A DNA stretch of 64,000 nt from Microseira sp041929235 (GCF_041929235.1 NZ_JBHFNP010000281.1:87538-151537); one strand, 5' to 3'; positions 45,218-54,259 are shown, numbered from the stretch's first letter. Program-made: numbers and translations. Notes: generated from the letters alone by a model not told the origin.

Positions 45218-46035
45218 TAAGACTGTGAATTCTGGTTCAACAATTGCTGAATCTCAGCCCGCAACGCAGCAATTTCCGATTGAAGTGCTGTAATTGATTT
45301 TGCTCCTGCCAATTCTGCTTCGTCATCCTCCGCATCGCGACCGATAAAAAACGTGGCAATAGTAGCAGTAACATAACCAAAAACCGCAAAAGCATAGAGT
45401 GCCAAAACAAGGCAAAGTATGCGACCTTCTGGCGTTTTGGGCCAATATTCCGAACCCATTGTCATCATCAGCATTGCCGTCCACCACAAGGCAGTGCCGT
45501 AATTATTTAACCCGGAGGAACCAGCGGCGACATCTTTTTCAAATGCATACATTCCCGCTGCACCTACCAAGGTAATAATTATCGTTAGTGCTACGACATA
45601 ACCAAATCCGCGACGGGTTACACTCGCAGCTAATGCCCGCATTCCTCGATTGGTGCCAGTCATGACTCGCAACAGTTGCAAACTCCGCACAGCCCTTGCT
45701 GTTTTGAATGCTCGCAAAACTCGTACAATCCGAAAAGTACGTAAAGCAGGCAATAGCAGAGAAAAAGCCGTTATCCAATGGCTTTTGATATAGGAAATTT
45801 TGCGGGGAGCCAAGGCGAGTTTAACTAGAAAATCTGCAATAAAGATAATCCAAATCGTAGTGCTAACGACTTCTAGTAGGGGGTTTAATCCCCAAATTAA
45901 TTCAATAATAAATAGGGCTAGCCACACAAATGCCAGCACCAGCATCGGAGTTTCCAGCCAATCTTCTAGCTGTTGTAAAATCTCGTTGCGCTCTTGTTCT
46001 AGGGCTTGTTTTTCGGCAAGGTTTCGGTTGGTCAT
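45217..46035 (-). CDS. voltage-gated-type ion channel (6-TM family)
   Basis: 272 residues. Six transmembrane helices with an S4 voltage sensor (FRIVRVLRAFKTARAVRSL) carrying a basic residue every third position, a pore loop and a C-terminal coiled-coil (LQSEIAALRAEIQQLLNQ). The pore reads ALWWTAMLMMTMGSEYWP, so the TVGYG potassium filter is not present. It may be non-selective or sodium-like. 20 bp after the DUF389 gene, likely same operon. Confidence 0.85.
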   Translation of the reverse strand: MTNRNLAEKQALEQERNEILQQLEDWLETPMLVLAFVWLALFIIELIWGLNPLLEVVSTTIWIIFIADFLVKLALAPRKISYIKSHWITAFSLLLPALRTFRIVRVLRAFKTARAVRSLQLLRVMTGTNRGMRALAASVTRRGFGYVVALTIIITLVGAAGMYAFEKDVAAGSSGLNNYGTALWWTAMLMMTMGSEYWPKTPEGRILCLVLALYAFAVFGYVTATIATFFIGRDAEDDEAELAGAKSITALQSEIAALRAEIQQLLNQNSQS

Positions 46036-46055
46036 ATTTTACGCGATCGCAAATC

Positions 46056-47333
46056 TCATCTACCAGGATCCAACACAGTTACATCAATCAACGGCGTCAC
46101 ATTAAACCCTTGCTCTTTTAAGCGCTTTTGAACTGCACTCTTAATGCGGTTACTAATCTCTTCATCCGATTGCTTAACTCCCGGTTTACGCTGCACATAA
46201 ACGACGCTAAGTAGCGTATTTTGTCCTGGAATATTAGGTCGGGTAAAGCGCACGTTCGACTCAACTAATTGTGCTAAACCAACTTGCTCGACCGCCTTTT
46301 GAACTTCTGCATTAGCTTGTTGGGCGCGGCTAGAACGTTCTAGATTAGGAGAATTAGAAAACTGCCAGGTTAAAAGACCGATTAGCGCTACTACCGTAAT
46401 CGCAAGCGCAGAACGGGTCACCCATTTTTGACCGCGTTGATAGCGAGTTCCTTGAGTGGATAATCCATAAATTCGGAATAATAAAGCAGCCGATAAATTT
46501 ATACCGCCTAATTGCAGCAACAGCAAAAACAGCGCATCGATCGCCAAATCCCACCTGCCAAGCGCAGTCCCCATGCCCACAATTCCCGCCGGAGGAGCCA
46601 AAGAAGCCGCAACTAACATCCCAGCAGCTGCCCCGGATACCAGACTACTGCGCTCTGACTGTACCAAATTCAGCGCCCCAGCAGCCCCAGCAGTTAACGG
46701 TATCAGCACCGCTACCGCTGAAACCTTGCTGCTATCGAGCATCAAGCTGGTAGGGATTTCTTGCCGCAGTATCAGGCTAAGTAAGCATGCAGTAGTAATT
46801 GTGACAGCAAGTGCCGCAAAATAACGTAGAAGACTGCGCCCCAAGAGAATGCGATCGCCTCGTGCAGTCGCTATGGCTGTATTCATCGCTGGGCCTGCAA
46901 AAGGCGCAATCAGCATCGCCGCTACCAGCAGGTAGCTTGTATTTGTATACAACCCAATCCAGACCACAAAACCGGCTACGGCTGCATACCCCAAAAACCC
47001 GCGCCAAGAACCAACACTTTGCAACCCAGACAGAAAAATCTCAATCGGACTGCGTTCTTCAACATTCGTGACTTGCTGCGGTGCTTCGTTTGCGGGGGGT
47101 TTTAATGCGATTACGCCTGTAGGAAGCAAGGTGATGTGTAATTCTGGCAAGTCTTGCAAATCTGCCAACAGCTTCTCGACCTGTCGGTTAGAAACGTGGA
47201 CGATAGTTAAGTCGATTAGTTCATCACTACTTTTTGCCTCAAATTGTGCCACGTTAGCCGCATTGTGAGACTTCGCGATGTCGAGAACCCTTTGTCCGCA
47301 ACCCCTTGGCACTTCGATAATTAGCTGACGCAT
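46056..47333 (-). CDS. DUF389 family membrane protein
   Basis: 425 residues: a soluble N-terminal region (LIIEVPRGCGQRVLDIAK) followed by about seven transmembrane helices with SYLLVAAMLIAPFAGPAMNT and LAPPAGIVGMGTALGRWDLA, the defining stretches of DUF389. Function is unknown but membership in this family is clear. It is 20 bp upstream of the ion channel gene, suggesting a joint role in ion or membrane-potential handling. Confidence 0.9.
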   Translation of the reverse strand: MRQLIIEVPRGCGQRVLDIAKSHNAANVAQFEAKSSDELIDLTIVHVSNRQVEKLLADLQDLPELHITLLPTGVIALKPPANEAPQQVTNVEERSPIEIFLSGLQSVGSWRGFLGYAAVAGFVVWIGLYTNTSYLLVAAMLIAPFAGPAMNTAIATARGDRILLGRSLLRYFAALAVTITTACLLSLILRQEIPTSLMLDSSKVSAVAVLIPLTAGAAGALNLVQSERSSLVSGAAAGMLVAASLAPPAGIVGMGTALGRWDLAIDALFLLLLQLGGINLSAALLFRIYGLSTQGTRYQRGQKWVTRSALAITVVALIGLLTWQFSNSPNLERSSRAQQANAEVQKAVEQVGLAQLVESNVRFTRPNIPGQNTLLSVVYVQRKPGVKQSDEEISNRIKSAVQKRLKEQGFNVTPLIDVTVLDPGR

Positions 47334-47349
47334 ATCATCCTCCAGCCGC

Positions 47350-47467
47350 TACAGCAGATTTCAGCCCCATGAGGTACACCGCTGCGGTGTGCGGGCAGCA
47401 TTAATGCTGCCGCTACACAAACAAAGCCTTAAGGCTGTACCTTATAAAGAGTGCAATCAGCTGTAAG
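47350..47467. repeat. palindromic repeat element B, copy 2
   Basis: Starts ACAGCAGATTTCAGCC and contains ATGAGGTACACC, the variable core with GGCAGCATTAATGCTGCC, GCTACACAAACAAAGCC and GGCTGTACCTTA, and ends CAGCTGTAAG. Same flanks as 3579-3700, different hairpin. Confidence 0.65.
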
Positions 47468-47527
47468 AGTCGCGGATTTTTGTGGCGAAGTCTCCTAACT
47501 AAGGGAGTATTTTCAGCACTTAGCCAA

Positions 47528-47592
47528 AGAAACCGGGTTTCTAGAAAAGTGGCTCTAGAACTAGAAACCGGCGAAAAAACCCGGTTTCTCGG
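47528..47592. repeat. GAAACCGGGTTTC palindromic repeat pair
   Basis: AGAAACCGGGTTTCT-like palindrome at 47528 and again AACCCGGTTTCT at about 47579-47590 around TCTAGAACTAGAAACCGG. Related copies start near 50298, 52865 and 57351. Confidence 0.65.
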
Positions 47593-47610
47593 ATCGTCTT
47601 GCGTAATATC

Positions 47611-47748
47611 ATGTCCTTAAGATTACCCATAATCATCAGCCGGGACACGGCATTATTAACGTTATCTGTGTCGGAGATATCTATGATGCCGTGTCCCTAC
47701 GCAACGACGCGGTGAAATTTTTTTAATTATCGGCAATTGAACGGACAT
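47611..47748. repeat. MITE-like element A, copy 2
   Basis: 138 bp, ATGTCC...GATTACCCATAAT at the left, CGGCAATTGAACGGACAT at the right, and the same internal GGGACACGGCA / TGCCGTGTCCC stem as copy 1. Ends 19 bp before the antiporter stop. Confidence 0.75.
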
Positions 47749-47766
47749 CTTATAAATCCTGATTTT

Positions 47767-49320
47767 TCAACTCGATTTCTCGCTCTCTGCCAAATCCTCT
47801 GATAAAAAAGGAGCAAGTTCTTTATTTAACCGACCAGTACGAAGAAACTCAGCATAAGTATCGGCTTCAATTGCTAGCAATTCCCCTTTTAATTGCTCAG
47901 CGGTAAAATTTCGCAAATTCGGGTATTCATGGACTAACTGTTTAATTTCTGCTTCTAGGCGTGCCAGTTCTCCTTTTATTAGCGATTCCTGATAGTTATA
48001 AAACTCTGGCTCGATTCCAAGCGGCTTTTCTCTTTGAGATAGGTATTGCAGCACCCGATTTAAGGCAGCCTGACGAGCAGTTATTTCTAAATATTGCTGG
48101 CGCAATGGTTGGTCGCCCAATAGTTGTAGCTTTTTTAACAAAGGTTCGATCGTGAATCCTTGCACTAGCAGGGTAAACAATACTGCCCCAAATACAGTAG
48201 CAACGATTTTTTCCCGCTCAGGTAGAATGGCGGGTACGCTTAATGCTAGAGCGATCGCCACCGATCCGCGCAATCCCCCCCACCAAAGCACGGTTTGTTC
48301 GGGGAGAGGAATGGACGAAGCGACTAGGGAATTGCTCAAACTGCTGAGTAGGTAAATAGCGATCGCGCGGGTTACAATCATCCCGGCTACGGTGAGAGCG
48401 ATCGCAGGCAAGTTTTCCCCTAAAACCAGATAGTGCATCTGATCCCCAATCAATAAAAACACAATCGAATTCACGAAAAAAGCAATAAATTCCCAAAACT
48501 CGGTGACAATAATTCGAGTGCGGGGATTCATCCCAATCCGCGAACCAAAATTACCCAAAATCATCCCCGTCGTCACAACGCCAATTACCCCCGAACCGCC
48601 CAAATTTTCGGTAATTAAATAAGTCCCATAGGCAGAAACTAAAGTAAAAGACTGTTCTACTAAAGGTAAATCAAAGCGTTGGGTTAAATAAGAAATCCCA
48701 AAACCAATCAAACTCCCGACGCCAATCCCAATCCCCACAACAGTAAAAAGTTCCACCAGAATCGGTTGCCAATTCAGAGCGGTTGTTTTCAAAGAAAACG
48801 CCAACAAAAAATTAAAGGCAACCACTGCCATCCCATCATTAAAAAGGCTTTCGCCTTCCATTAAGGTTAAGAGACGCTTTCCAACTCCCAACTCTCGAAA
48901 CAGTGCCGTCACCGAAACCGGGTCAGTCGCAGAAAGGCTAGCCCCAATCAGCAAAGCAGTAGTCAGGGAAATACCAGCCAGTTGATTTAAACCAAAAGCA
49001 ACTCCGGCAATTGAAATTACAACTCCAATTACCGCATAAAGGCAAATCGGCACTAAATCCTGCTTGACATCCGACCATTTTAAATTCCAAGCCGATTCAA
49101 ACAACAGCGGCGGTAAAAAAATGAATAAAATTAATCCAGGTGAGAGATTCACCAAGCGCACATCAACTAACGCTAGTCCCAATCCCACAATTACCAGTAA
49201 TAACGTATAGGGAATGCGGCGAAACCAACTAAAAACTTGTGGCAGCGTGGCTACACTTAGGGAAACTGCCAGCACTAGCAGAAATTGTTTTAGGTTTTCT
49301 TCAATTGCGACTTCGCTCAT
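47767..49320 (-). CDS. CPA1-type Na+/H+ antiporter
   Basis: 517 residues with about twelve transmembrane helices. GASLSATDPVSVTALFRELG carries the ion-binding Asp of the TDPV/NDP region, and GESLFNDGMAVVAFN the second Asp of CPA1 exchangers. The C-terminal tail is hydrophilic and helical. It would exchange Na+ (or K+) for protons for pH and salt balance. Fits the membrane-transport neighbourhood with the ion channel and DUF389 genes. Confidence 0.92.
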   Translation of the reverse strand: MSEVAIEENLKQFLLVLAVSLSVATLPQVFSWFRRIPYTLLLVIVGLGLALVDVRLVNLSPGLILFIFLPPLLFESAWNLKWSDVKQDLVPICLYAVIGVVISIAGVAFGLNQLAGISLTTALLIGASLSATDPVSVTALFRELGVGKRLLTLMEGESLFNDGMAVVAFNFLLAFSLKTTALNWQPILVELFTVVGIGIGVGSLIGFGISYLTQRFDLPLVEQSFTLVSAYGTYLITENLGGSGVIGVVTTGMILGNFGSRIGMNPRTRIIVTEFWEFIAFFVNSIVFLLIGDQMHYLVLGENLPAIALTVAGMIVTRAIAIYLLSSLSNSLVASSIPLPEQTVLWWGGLRGSVAIALALSVPAILPEREKIVATVFGAVLFTLLVQGFTIEPLLKKLQLLGDQPLRQQYLEITARQAALNRVLQYLSQREKPLGIEPEFYNYQESLIKGELARLEAEIKQLVHEYPNLRNFTAEQLKGELLAIEADTYAEFLRTGRLNKELAPFLSEDLAESEKSS

Positions 49321-49426
49321 TGCTAGGATCTGTTTTCAGGTGAGTGTGAAACACCGATTTTAATCATAATATTGCGTTGCACGCGACTCTCTTGAGGTGG
49401 GAATCTGCCAGTAGCTGACACCCACC

Positions 49427-49641
49427 AAGCGTGTCGCTACACAAACAAAGCCTGCCTTCGCAGGCTTTTCCCAGGCTTTAAAAGTTTTAGCCCGCGCAGG
49501 CGGGCTGAGTTTGTTTAGCCGCACCCTTGAGGGTGTCGGCTAAAGCGTGTCGCTAGACAGACAAAGCCTGCGTAGGCAGGCTGTAAAAGTTTTAGCCCGC
49601 GCAGGCGGGCTGAGTTTGTGTAGCCGCACCCTTGAGGGTGT
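49427..49641. repeat. tandem duplication of a palindromic repeat unit
   Basis: Two units (49427 and 49543 starts, 116 bp apart) each with AAGCGTGTCGCTA, CAAACAAAGCCTGC-like arms, TTTTAGCCCGCGCAGGCGGGC, GTTTGTGTAGCCGCACCC and TTGAGGGTGTCGGC. The first also has an extra TTCGCAGGCTTTTCCCAGGC. Several stems overlap. The region 49321-49727 has no gene. Confidence 0.75.
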
Positions 49642-49727
49642 CGGCGGTAGATTTGTTGGGATATCTTCAGCGGATTTTTGTGAGATTCGCTGGCGCGATA
49701 GCTTCGCTTCACGCGCAGCGTGCGGTC

Positions 49728-49820
49728 GGCATATCGCTTACTTTGTTTCATACTGAATATCAAGCTAGTTTTAGCTAGTACTTGTATTTAGGCGATCGCA
49801 TACAATCTACACAGGACTAA
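49728..49820 (+). repeat. direct repeat flanking an orphan antitoxin gene, left copy
   Basis: Starts GGCATATCGCTTACTTTG and contains AATATCAAGCTAGTTTTAGC, TGTATTTAGGCGATCGCAT and CACAGGACT. The same sequence with few changes is at 50202-50294 on the far side of the antitoxin gene, same orientation. Confidence 0.8.
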
Positions 49821-49843
49821 TCAAGAGCCAAAATGTGATAGCC

Positions 49844-50152
49844 ATGAGCATTAAACTTGACCTCAAACCAGAAATCGAAGCCCGTCTGATTGCCCAAGCC
49901 AGAATGCAGAAAGTCTCTGTCGAGAGTTATCTAGAATCCTTAATTGAAAGCCATTTGGCAACTCAAGCAGAACCAGAATGGAAAGCGCTCCTCTATCAAT
50001 TGGGCAGAAGTCCAACTCTTGCAAAAGCGCCGCCATTATCGGATGAAGCAATCAGCCGCGAAAGCATCTACCGAGAACGGGAAGATCAACAGGTATGTTT
50101 CAAACGATTCACTGAAATTACCACAGTCGATCTCCGTCAGATTTCAGGCTGA
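49844..50152 (+). CDS. orphan antitoxin-like protein
   Basis: 102 residues from the ATG at 49844. MSIKLDLKPEIEARLIAQA and VSVESYLESLIESHL are like ribbon-helix-helix antitoxins of PIN-toxin pairs; the tail (AISRESIYREREDQQ) is also typical, after which extra residues follow that homologues seem to lack. No toxin gene follows. Bracketed by ~93-bp direct repeats, so the toxin may have been lost by recombination. Confidence 0.6.
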   Translation: MSIKLDLKPEIEARLIAQARMQKVSVESYLESLIESHLATQAEPEWKALLYQLGRSPTLAKAPPLSDEAISRESIYREREDQQVCFKRFTEITTVDLRQISG

Positions 50153-50201
50153 ATATCATTGGAGGGTGAACGATGAATGTGCGATCGCGCTAGCGTTGGG
50201 A

Positions 50202-50294
50202 GGCATATCGCTTACTTTTTCTCATAGTGAATATCAAGCTAGTTTTAGCTAGTAGTTGTATTTAGGCGATCGCATCCAACCTGCACAGAACTTA
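50202..50294 (+). repeat. direct repeat flanking an orphan antitoxin gene, right copy
   Basis: Starts GGCATATCGCTTACTTTT and ends near CACAGAACTTA. Companion of 49728-49820. Confidence 0.8.
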
Positions 50295-50401
50295 AGCAAA
50301 GAAACCCGGTTTCTAGGTCGCCCAAGCGTAAGTCCTGCTGCATACTCCACAGCAAGCGCACTGCAACATTCCGGATTATCGCTGAGTCTGCCTGTATAAA
50401 T

Positions 50402-52411
50402 ATGCAATCGAGTCTTCCGCCATCAGCGATGCCCCAAGACTTCTCCCGTCAAAATCTCCGAGGACGTAACTTCAAAGGTCAAAACCTCACAGGTGCGAAT
50501 TTCTCCCACGCAGATATCCGAAGTGCAAATTTTACCAATGCCATCTTAAAAGCTGCAAACTTGAGCCATGCCAAAGCGGGACTGCAACGCCGCTGGGCAA
50601 TTTTTCTGGTAATCTTCTCATTACTTTTATCGGCAATATCGGGATTACTTTCAGTCTTGGCTGGTTTTTTGGTAGCACTTTTCTTCACTCCTATCGTGAT
50701 GAAAGAATTCACGATTATTCCTGGTTTGGTCATATTAATAGTGCTTGCAGCTGTCTTTATTGTCACTATTCGCAAAGGTCTGGCGGCAGTGGTAGTGTTA
50801 GGGGCTGTCACAGTGCCAGGGTCAGCGGTAGTGGGAATAGCATTGGCAACGATAGTGCCAGCGTCAACGACAGCGACAATCGCAATGACAATGCCAGTGG
50901 TAGTGGCAGCGATAGTGGCAGCGGCAGTGGCAGTGGCGGTGATAGTGGCAACAGCAGCGGCAGTGACAAGAGCAGTGGCAGCGACAGCGGCAGTGACAGT
51001 GACAGTGGTAGTAGCAGTAATAGCGGTAGCTACACTGACAGCGGTAGGGGTAGTGGCAGCGGCAGCGGCAGTGGCAACACCAGTGGCAGCGGCAGTGGTG
51101 GTTTTGGGTATTTACATAGCTTGGCGTGCCTTAGCTGGAGATGAGAAATACGCCTTTGTTCGCAAAATTGCCGTTGCCTTCGCTGCTACAGGCGGCACAA
51201 ATTTTCGCGGTGCTGATTTAACCGATGCCGATTTCAATCAAGCAATACTAAGAAACACAGATTTTAGAAAGGCAAATCTGACTCGCACTCGCTTTTATGA
51301 GGCACAAAAACTTATCCTTGCCAGAGTTGGCAATTCGATATTAGCGAACCAAGCTGTTTTCAATTTACTCATCAGCGGCAATGGCAGAGATAAATCATAC
51401 ACTCGCGCAAATCTCAGAGGCGCTAACCTAAAAGGAGCAGACCTCACAAATGCCAATCTCAAAGAAGCCGATATCACTGAAGCAACTTTTCAAGGAGCCA
51501 ATTTAGACTGGGCAAATCTGACTCTAACTCAAGCAATTAGCACTGACTTTACCAACGCTCGCATGACAGGCGCTCGTGTAGAAGCATGGAATATTGAAAA
51601 TAGCACCAAATTAGATAACGTTGATTGTAGATTTGTTTATCTCCTAGAACACCCCAAACCAGGAACCGATGACCGCGAACGCCGTCCCAGCAGTGGCGAA
51701 TTTAAACCCGGAGAATTTACCAAGCTGTTTGAAGAGGTTTTAAATACGGTTGACCTAATTTTTGATAAAGGAATTGACTGGAAAGCCTTTGTCGCCGCCT
51801 TCAAAAAAGTGCAAGTGGAAAATGAAGGCACTGAACTTGCTATCCAGAGTATTGAAAACAAAGGCGATGGGGTGGTTGTTGTCAGAGTCAGCGTTCCTCC
51901 CGATACTAATAAGGAAAAGATTCATAGTGAATTTACGCAAAACTATCAACTGGCGCTGGAAGCGGTAGAAAAAAGATATAAAGCTCAATTGCAAGCCAAA
52001 GATAAGGAAATTGAAATTTATCGCGAGAAAAGTGTAGATCTGAAAGAAATTATTGGTTGGCTGGCTAGCAGACCGATTAATGTTAATAATGAAGCTATCG
52101 CATCATCGGAGAGTAAATCTATGAATGAAAGTACTGACCAAAGCCGTAAAATTGAAATTGGCAGCGTGGGCAGAGATTTTAATGCTAGCGGACAAGCATT
52201 TAATTTAGGTGAGATGGATATTAGTGGCACTGTTACTAATACCATCAATCAGTTACCCGAATCTCCCGAACCTGACCAACCTGGAATCAAGGAATTGTTA
52301 ACAGAGTTGCAAGCAGCAATTGAAGCGGAAACCAACTTATCTGATGAGGATAAAGCTGAAGCATTAGAGCAAGTAAAAGCGTTAGCAGAGGCAGGTAAAA
52401 ATCCTCAATAA
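50402..52411 (+). CDS. pentapeptide-repeat membrane protein with Ala/Val-rich helices
   Basis: 669 residues up to a TAA. Pentapeptide repeats lie at the start (LRGRNFKGQNLTGANF) and again after the membrane part (GTNFRGADLTDADF and RANLRGANLKGADLTNANL). In between are hydrophobic helices and a long Ala/Val stretch (about residues 130-245) encoded by hexanucleotide-like GCAGTG repeats. Then comes a helical region, a beta-type motif (GSVGRDFNASGQAFNLGEMD) and a C-terminal helix. The frame continues past the TAA for 47 conserved codons (next entry), so the natural protein was probably longer. Function is unknown, possibly regulatory or defence-linked. Confidence 0.85.
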   Translation: MQSSLPPSAMPQDFSRQNLRGRNFKGQNLTGANFSHADIRSANFTNAILKAANLSHAKAGLQRRWAIFLVIFSLLLSAISGLLSVLAGFLVALFFTPIVMKEFTIIPGLVILIVLAAVFIVTIRKGLAAVVVLGAVTVPGSAVVGIALATIVPASTTATIAMTMPVVVAAIVAAAVAVAVIVATAAAVTRAVAATAAVTVTVVVAVIAVATLTAVGVVAAAAAVATPVAAAVVVLGIYIAWRALAGDEKYAFVRKIAVAFAATGGTNFRGADLTDADFNQAILRNTDFRKANLTRTRFYEAQKLILARVGNSILANQAVFNLLISGNGRDKSYTRANLRGANLKGADLTNANLKEADITEATFQGANLDWANLTLTQAISTDFTNARMTGARVEAWNIENSTKLDNVDCRFVYLLEHPKPGTDDRERRPSSGEFKPGEFTKLFEEVLNTVDLIFDKGIDWKAFVAAFKKVQVENEGTELAIQSIENKGDGVVVVRVSVPPDTNKEKIHSEFTQNYQLALEAVEKRYKAQLQAKDKEIEIYREKSVDLKEIIGWLASRPINVNNEAIASSESKSMNESTDQSRKIEIGSVGRDFNASGQAFNLGEMDISGTVTNTINQLPESPEPDQPGIKELLTELQAAIEAETNLSDEDKAEALEQVKALAEAGKNPQ

Positions 52412-52552
52412 GCGTCAACGCAAAAATCTGCAAAAACGGCGATGAAGATTTTGAAAGGGACAGTGGCAAGTTTGCCCAGTGTCGCTACTTTAGCAGAAGC
52501 TTGTACTAAATTATTGCCGCTAATCGCCAAGTTTTTAGGTTTACCCATCTAG
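52412..52552 (+). pseudogene. conserved C-terminal helical tail cut off by TAA
   Basis: In the same frame as the pentapeptide gene, directly after its TAA at 52409, 46 codons read TQKSAKTAMKILKGTVASL, then LAEACTKLLPLIAKFLG and TAG. This tail follows the beta-type motif in many related cyanobacterial proteins as I recall, so the TAA probably is a nonsense mutation (GAA to TAA). Confidence 0.65.
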
Positions 52553-53035
52553 TGCGATCGCCTTAGATATTGCATCAGTTTTCTCATCCGCCAGCGATTC
52601 AAATCGCTGGCTAATAGCGAAAGTCCTCTGAACAGGACTGAAAACTTTATAAAACAATGGTTTTAGTCGGTTGAAATTGAGAACTTGCACCTGTGGCATT
52701 AGCCAGCCAGGGAATAAATTACCTGGCTGATAGCTAAAGTCCTATAAAGAAGAATAGACATTTTTACACAAGGATTTCAGTTTATTTTAATGGACTTTTG
52801 CTAAAAGCCTTTGAAATTGATTTCCGGGCGGGCTATGAGACTGGTGCAAGCTTTGATCAGAATCCAGGTTTTTCTTAGGAAACCGGTATTCTGTAAAATC
52901 TAAGCGCTCGCTAAAAATGTCCGCGATCGCGCACATTTTACCAGAGCGATCGCCAGTCCAATACTGACCTAAAATTGATGGCGATCGCCACTACAATAGA
53001 ATTACCTTCCCATCTTCAGATCGCCAACGAAGTAA
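52553..53035. repeat. palindromic repeat block without gene
   Basis: Contains CCAGCGATT/AATCGCTGG (52591-52610), CAGCCAGG/CCTGGCTG (52704-52739), and the fragment GAAATTGATTTCCGGGCGGGC (52813) that recurs at 53789. Also AGGAAACCGGTATTC near 52876, a GAAACCGGTTTC-like piece. No gene seen. Confidence 0.6.
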
Positions 53036-53299
53036 ATGGAACCTCTACCCAATAGCTGGGCAGATATTCAGCCTGATACCATATATCAAACAACTAATGG
53101 GCTGCTAGTATCTTTTGGTCAAACTCAAATACAACTCGGAATCAAAGATGACCAAAATAACAAACATTTAAAAGCGATGGAAAAAGGAACTGTTCCCCCT
53201 CGCGGTAGCATTGGTCTTGTTCCTTCTGAAGTAGACGGCTACGAGCTAAAATCAAAAGTGCTAGGAAAAGGAGGCGCCGCTTCCACGGAAAAATCATAG
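53036..53299 (+). CDS. small protein of unknown function, possible toxin-tail remnant
   Basis: 87 residues (MEPLPNSWADIQPDTIYQTT at the start, KGTVPPRGSIGLVPSEVD in the middle). I do not recognise the family. It is followed after 54 bp by a 134-residue gene that has a paralogue 3.5 kb downstream, and the surroundings look like an effector/immunity cluster. Confidence 0.45.
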   Translation: MEPLPNSWADIQPDTIYQTTNGLLVSFGQTQIQLGIKDDQNNKHLKAMEKGTVPPRGSIGLVPSEVDGYELKSKVLGKGGAASTEKS

Positions 53300-53353
53300 A
53301 TGGAATCTTACACTTCCCCGGTTTTGTAACATAACATTAATTTTCAACGATTT

Positions 53354-53758
53354 ATGACCAGACTTGAATTAAAAAATCACCCAGTTTGGCAAGATTTAAC
53401 TGAAGTATTAGCAAATCTAGATGCTAATTCTCTTGTGACAGAACATCTGGAATTATGCGATTATAAAGTCTGCGGTTACTGGGATGAACAAGATGAATTT
53501 TATGAAGAGATTACCTTACCCCGTTCTCTGTCTGCCGAGTTAGTCAGCAGTTCCATTGGTCTTACAGGTAGAAAACGTTGGATTCAACTTAAATTTGTTC
53601 TCAAAGCTGACAGTATGGCTTCTGAAGATTTGTCGAATGGTAATGGGACGCAAAATCTTGGCAAATTGACCATAACTTATAATGAAAATCTGCAATTTGT
53701 TGATGAAAATTGGCAGATAAATATCGACTCTCCTTTGATAATTATCTCAGATAATTGA
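53354..53758 (+). CDS. hypothetical protein, duplicated (copy 1)
   Basis: 134 residues, acidic, starting MTRLELKNHPVWQDLTEVL. Very similar throughout to the protein at 56947-57351, which shares LCDYKVCGYWDEQDEFY, LPRSLSAELVSS and FVDENWQINIDSPLI. Both copies follow short unknown genes, which fits immunity proteins of polymorphic toxins, but no family is recognised. Confidence 0.7.
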   Translation: MTRLELKNHPVWQDLTEVLANLDANSLVTEHLELCDYKVCGYWDEQDEFYEEITLPRSLSAELVSSSIGLTGRKRWIQLKFVLKADSMASEDLSNGNGTQNLGKLTITYNENLQFVDENWQINIDSPLIIISDN

Positions 53759-53788
53759 GCGATCGCCACTATGGTATTAGCCCACCCA

Positions 53789-53827
53789 GAAATTGATTTC
53801 CGGGCGGGCGATCAAACTGGTTCAAGC
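53789..53827. repeat. dispersed repeat fragment (pair with 52813-52851)
   Basis: GAAATTGATTTCCGGGCGGGC followed by GATCAAACTGGTTCAAGCTC, near identical to 52813-52851. Confidence 0.6.
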
Positions 53828-53879
53828 TCTGAATTTTAAGGGATTTTAGCTTTCAGCCTGAAATTTATTTCCAGACTAG

Positions 53880-54188
53880 CTATGCAGCAACAAAGGGAAA
53901 CTCTCGCTCTAAGAACTTCCTCGCCGCAGCGATCGCATCCCCATAACTAGCATGAAGGCTCAATCCCGTAGATTCCAGTTCGGTTTGGGGGTCATAAATC
54001 TTGTAGACGAACGCATCGCCCCAGGATTGAGCCGTAATAAACCATCGGTCTTTATATTTGATCCCTCCCTGTCCTTCAACAACCGGGATGAGATTTTCCT
54101 CAGCGCACCAGCATTCTAAACACTGACAGCGGATCAGGTAAGACCATCCCTGTTCCGCGAGTTTGACCCCAACGATTTGACCTTGCAA
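53880..54188 (-). CDS. hypothetical protein, probably N-terminally damaged
   Basis: 102 residues from a TTG start. It is Cys/Trp-rich (SYLIRCQCLECWCAEENLIP) with ALEREF-like tail and no known family. In the same frame an ATG lies at 54227 followed by a TAA at codon 4, after which the frame stays open; this suggests the natural protein began there and was damaged by the nonsense codon or by the adjacent IS605-type element. Confidence 0.5.
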   Translation of the reverse strand: MQGQIVGVKLAEQGWSYLIRCQCLECWCAEENLIPVVEGQGGIKYKDRWFITAQSWGDAFVYKIYDPQTELESTGLSLHASYGDAIAAARKFLEREFPFVAA

Positions 54189-54232
54189 CGAGTTGGTGTC
54201 GGAAGTCGCTTGCAGTTATAATTTCATTGGAC

Positions 54233-54254
54233 AAACCTGGACAAACCCAGGTTT
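54233..54254 (-). other. hairpin at the putative right end of the IS605-type element
   Basis: AAACCTGG (54233-54240) and CCAGGTTT (54247-54254) form a stem with a 6-nt loop, just downstream of the tnpB stop on the minus strand. IS605 elements have subterminal hairpins at their ends, and TnpB guide RNA (omega RNA) is expected from this 3' region. Confidence 0.45.
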
Positions 54255-54259
54255 TCCTT

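Noticed and set aside
50860..51110. Ser/Gly/Asp-rich alternative frame in the pentapeptide gene
   Set aside because: The Ala/Val frame is continuous with conserved pentapeptide domains on both sides, so the hydrophilic frame is not the coding one.
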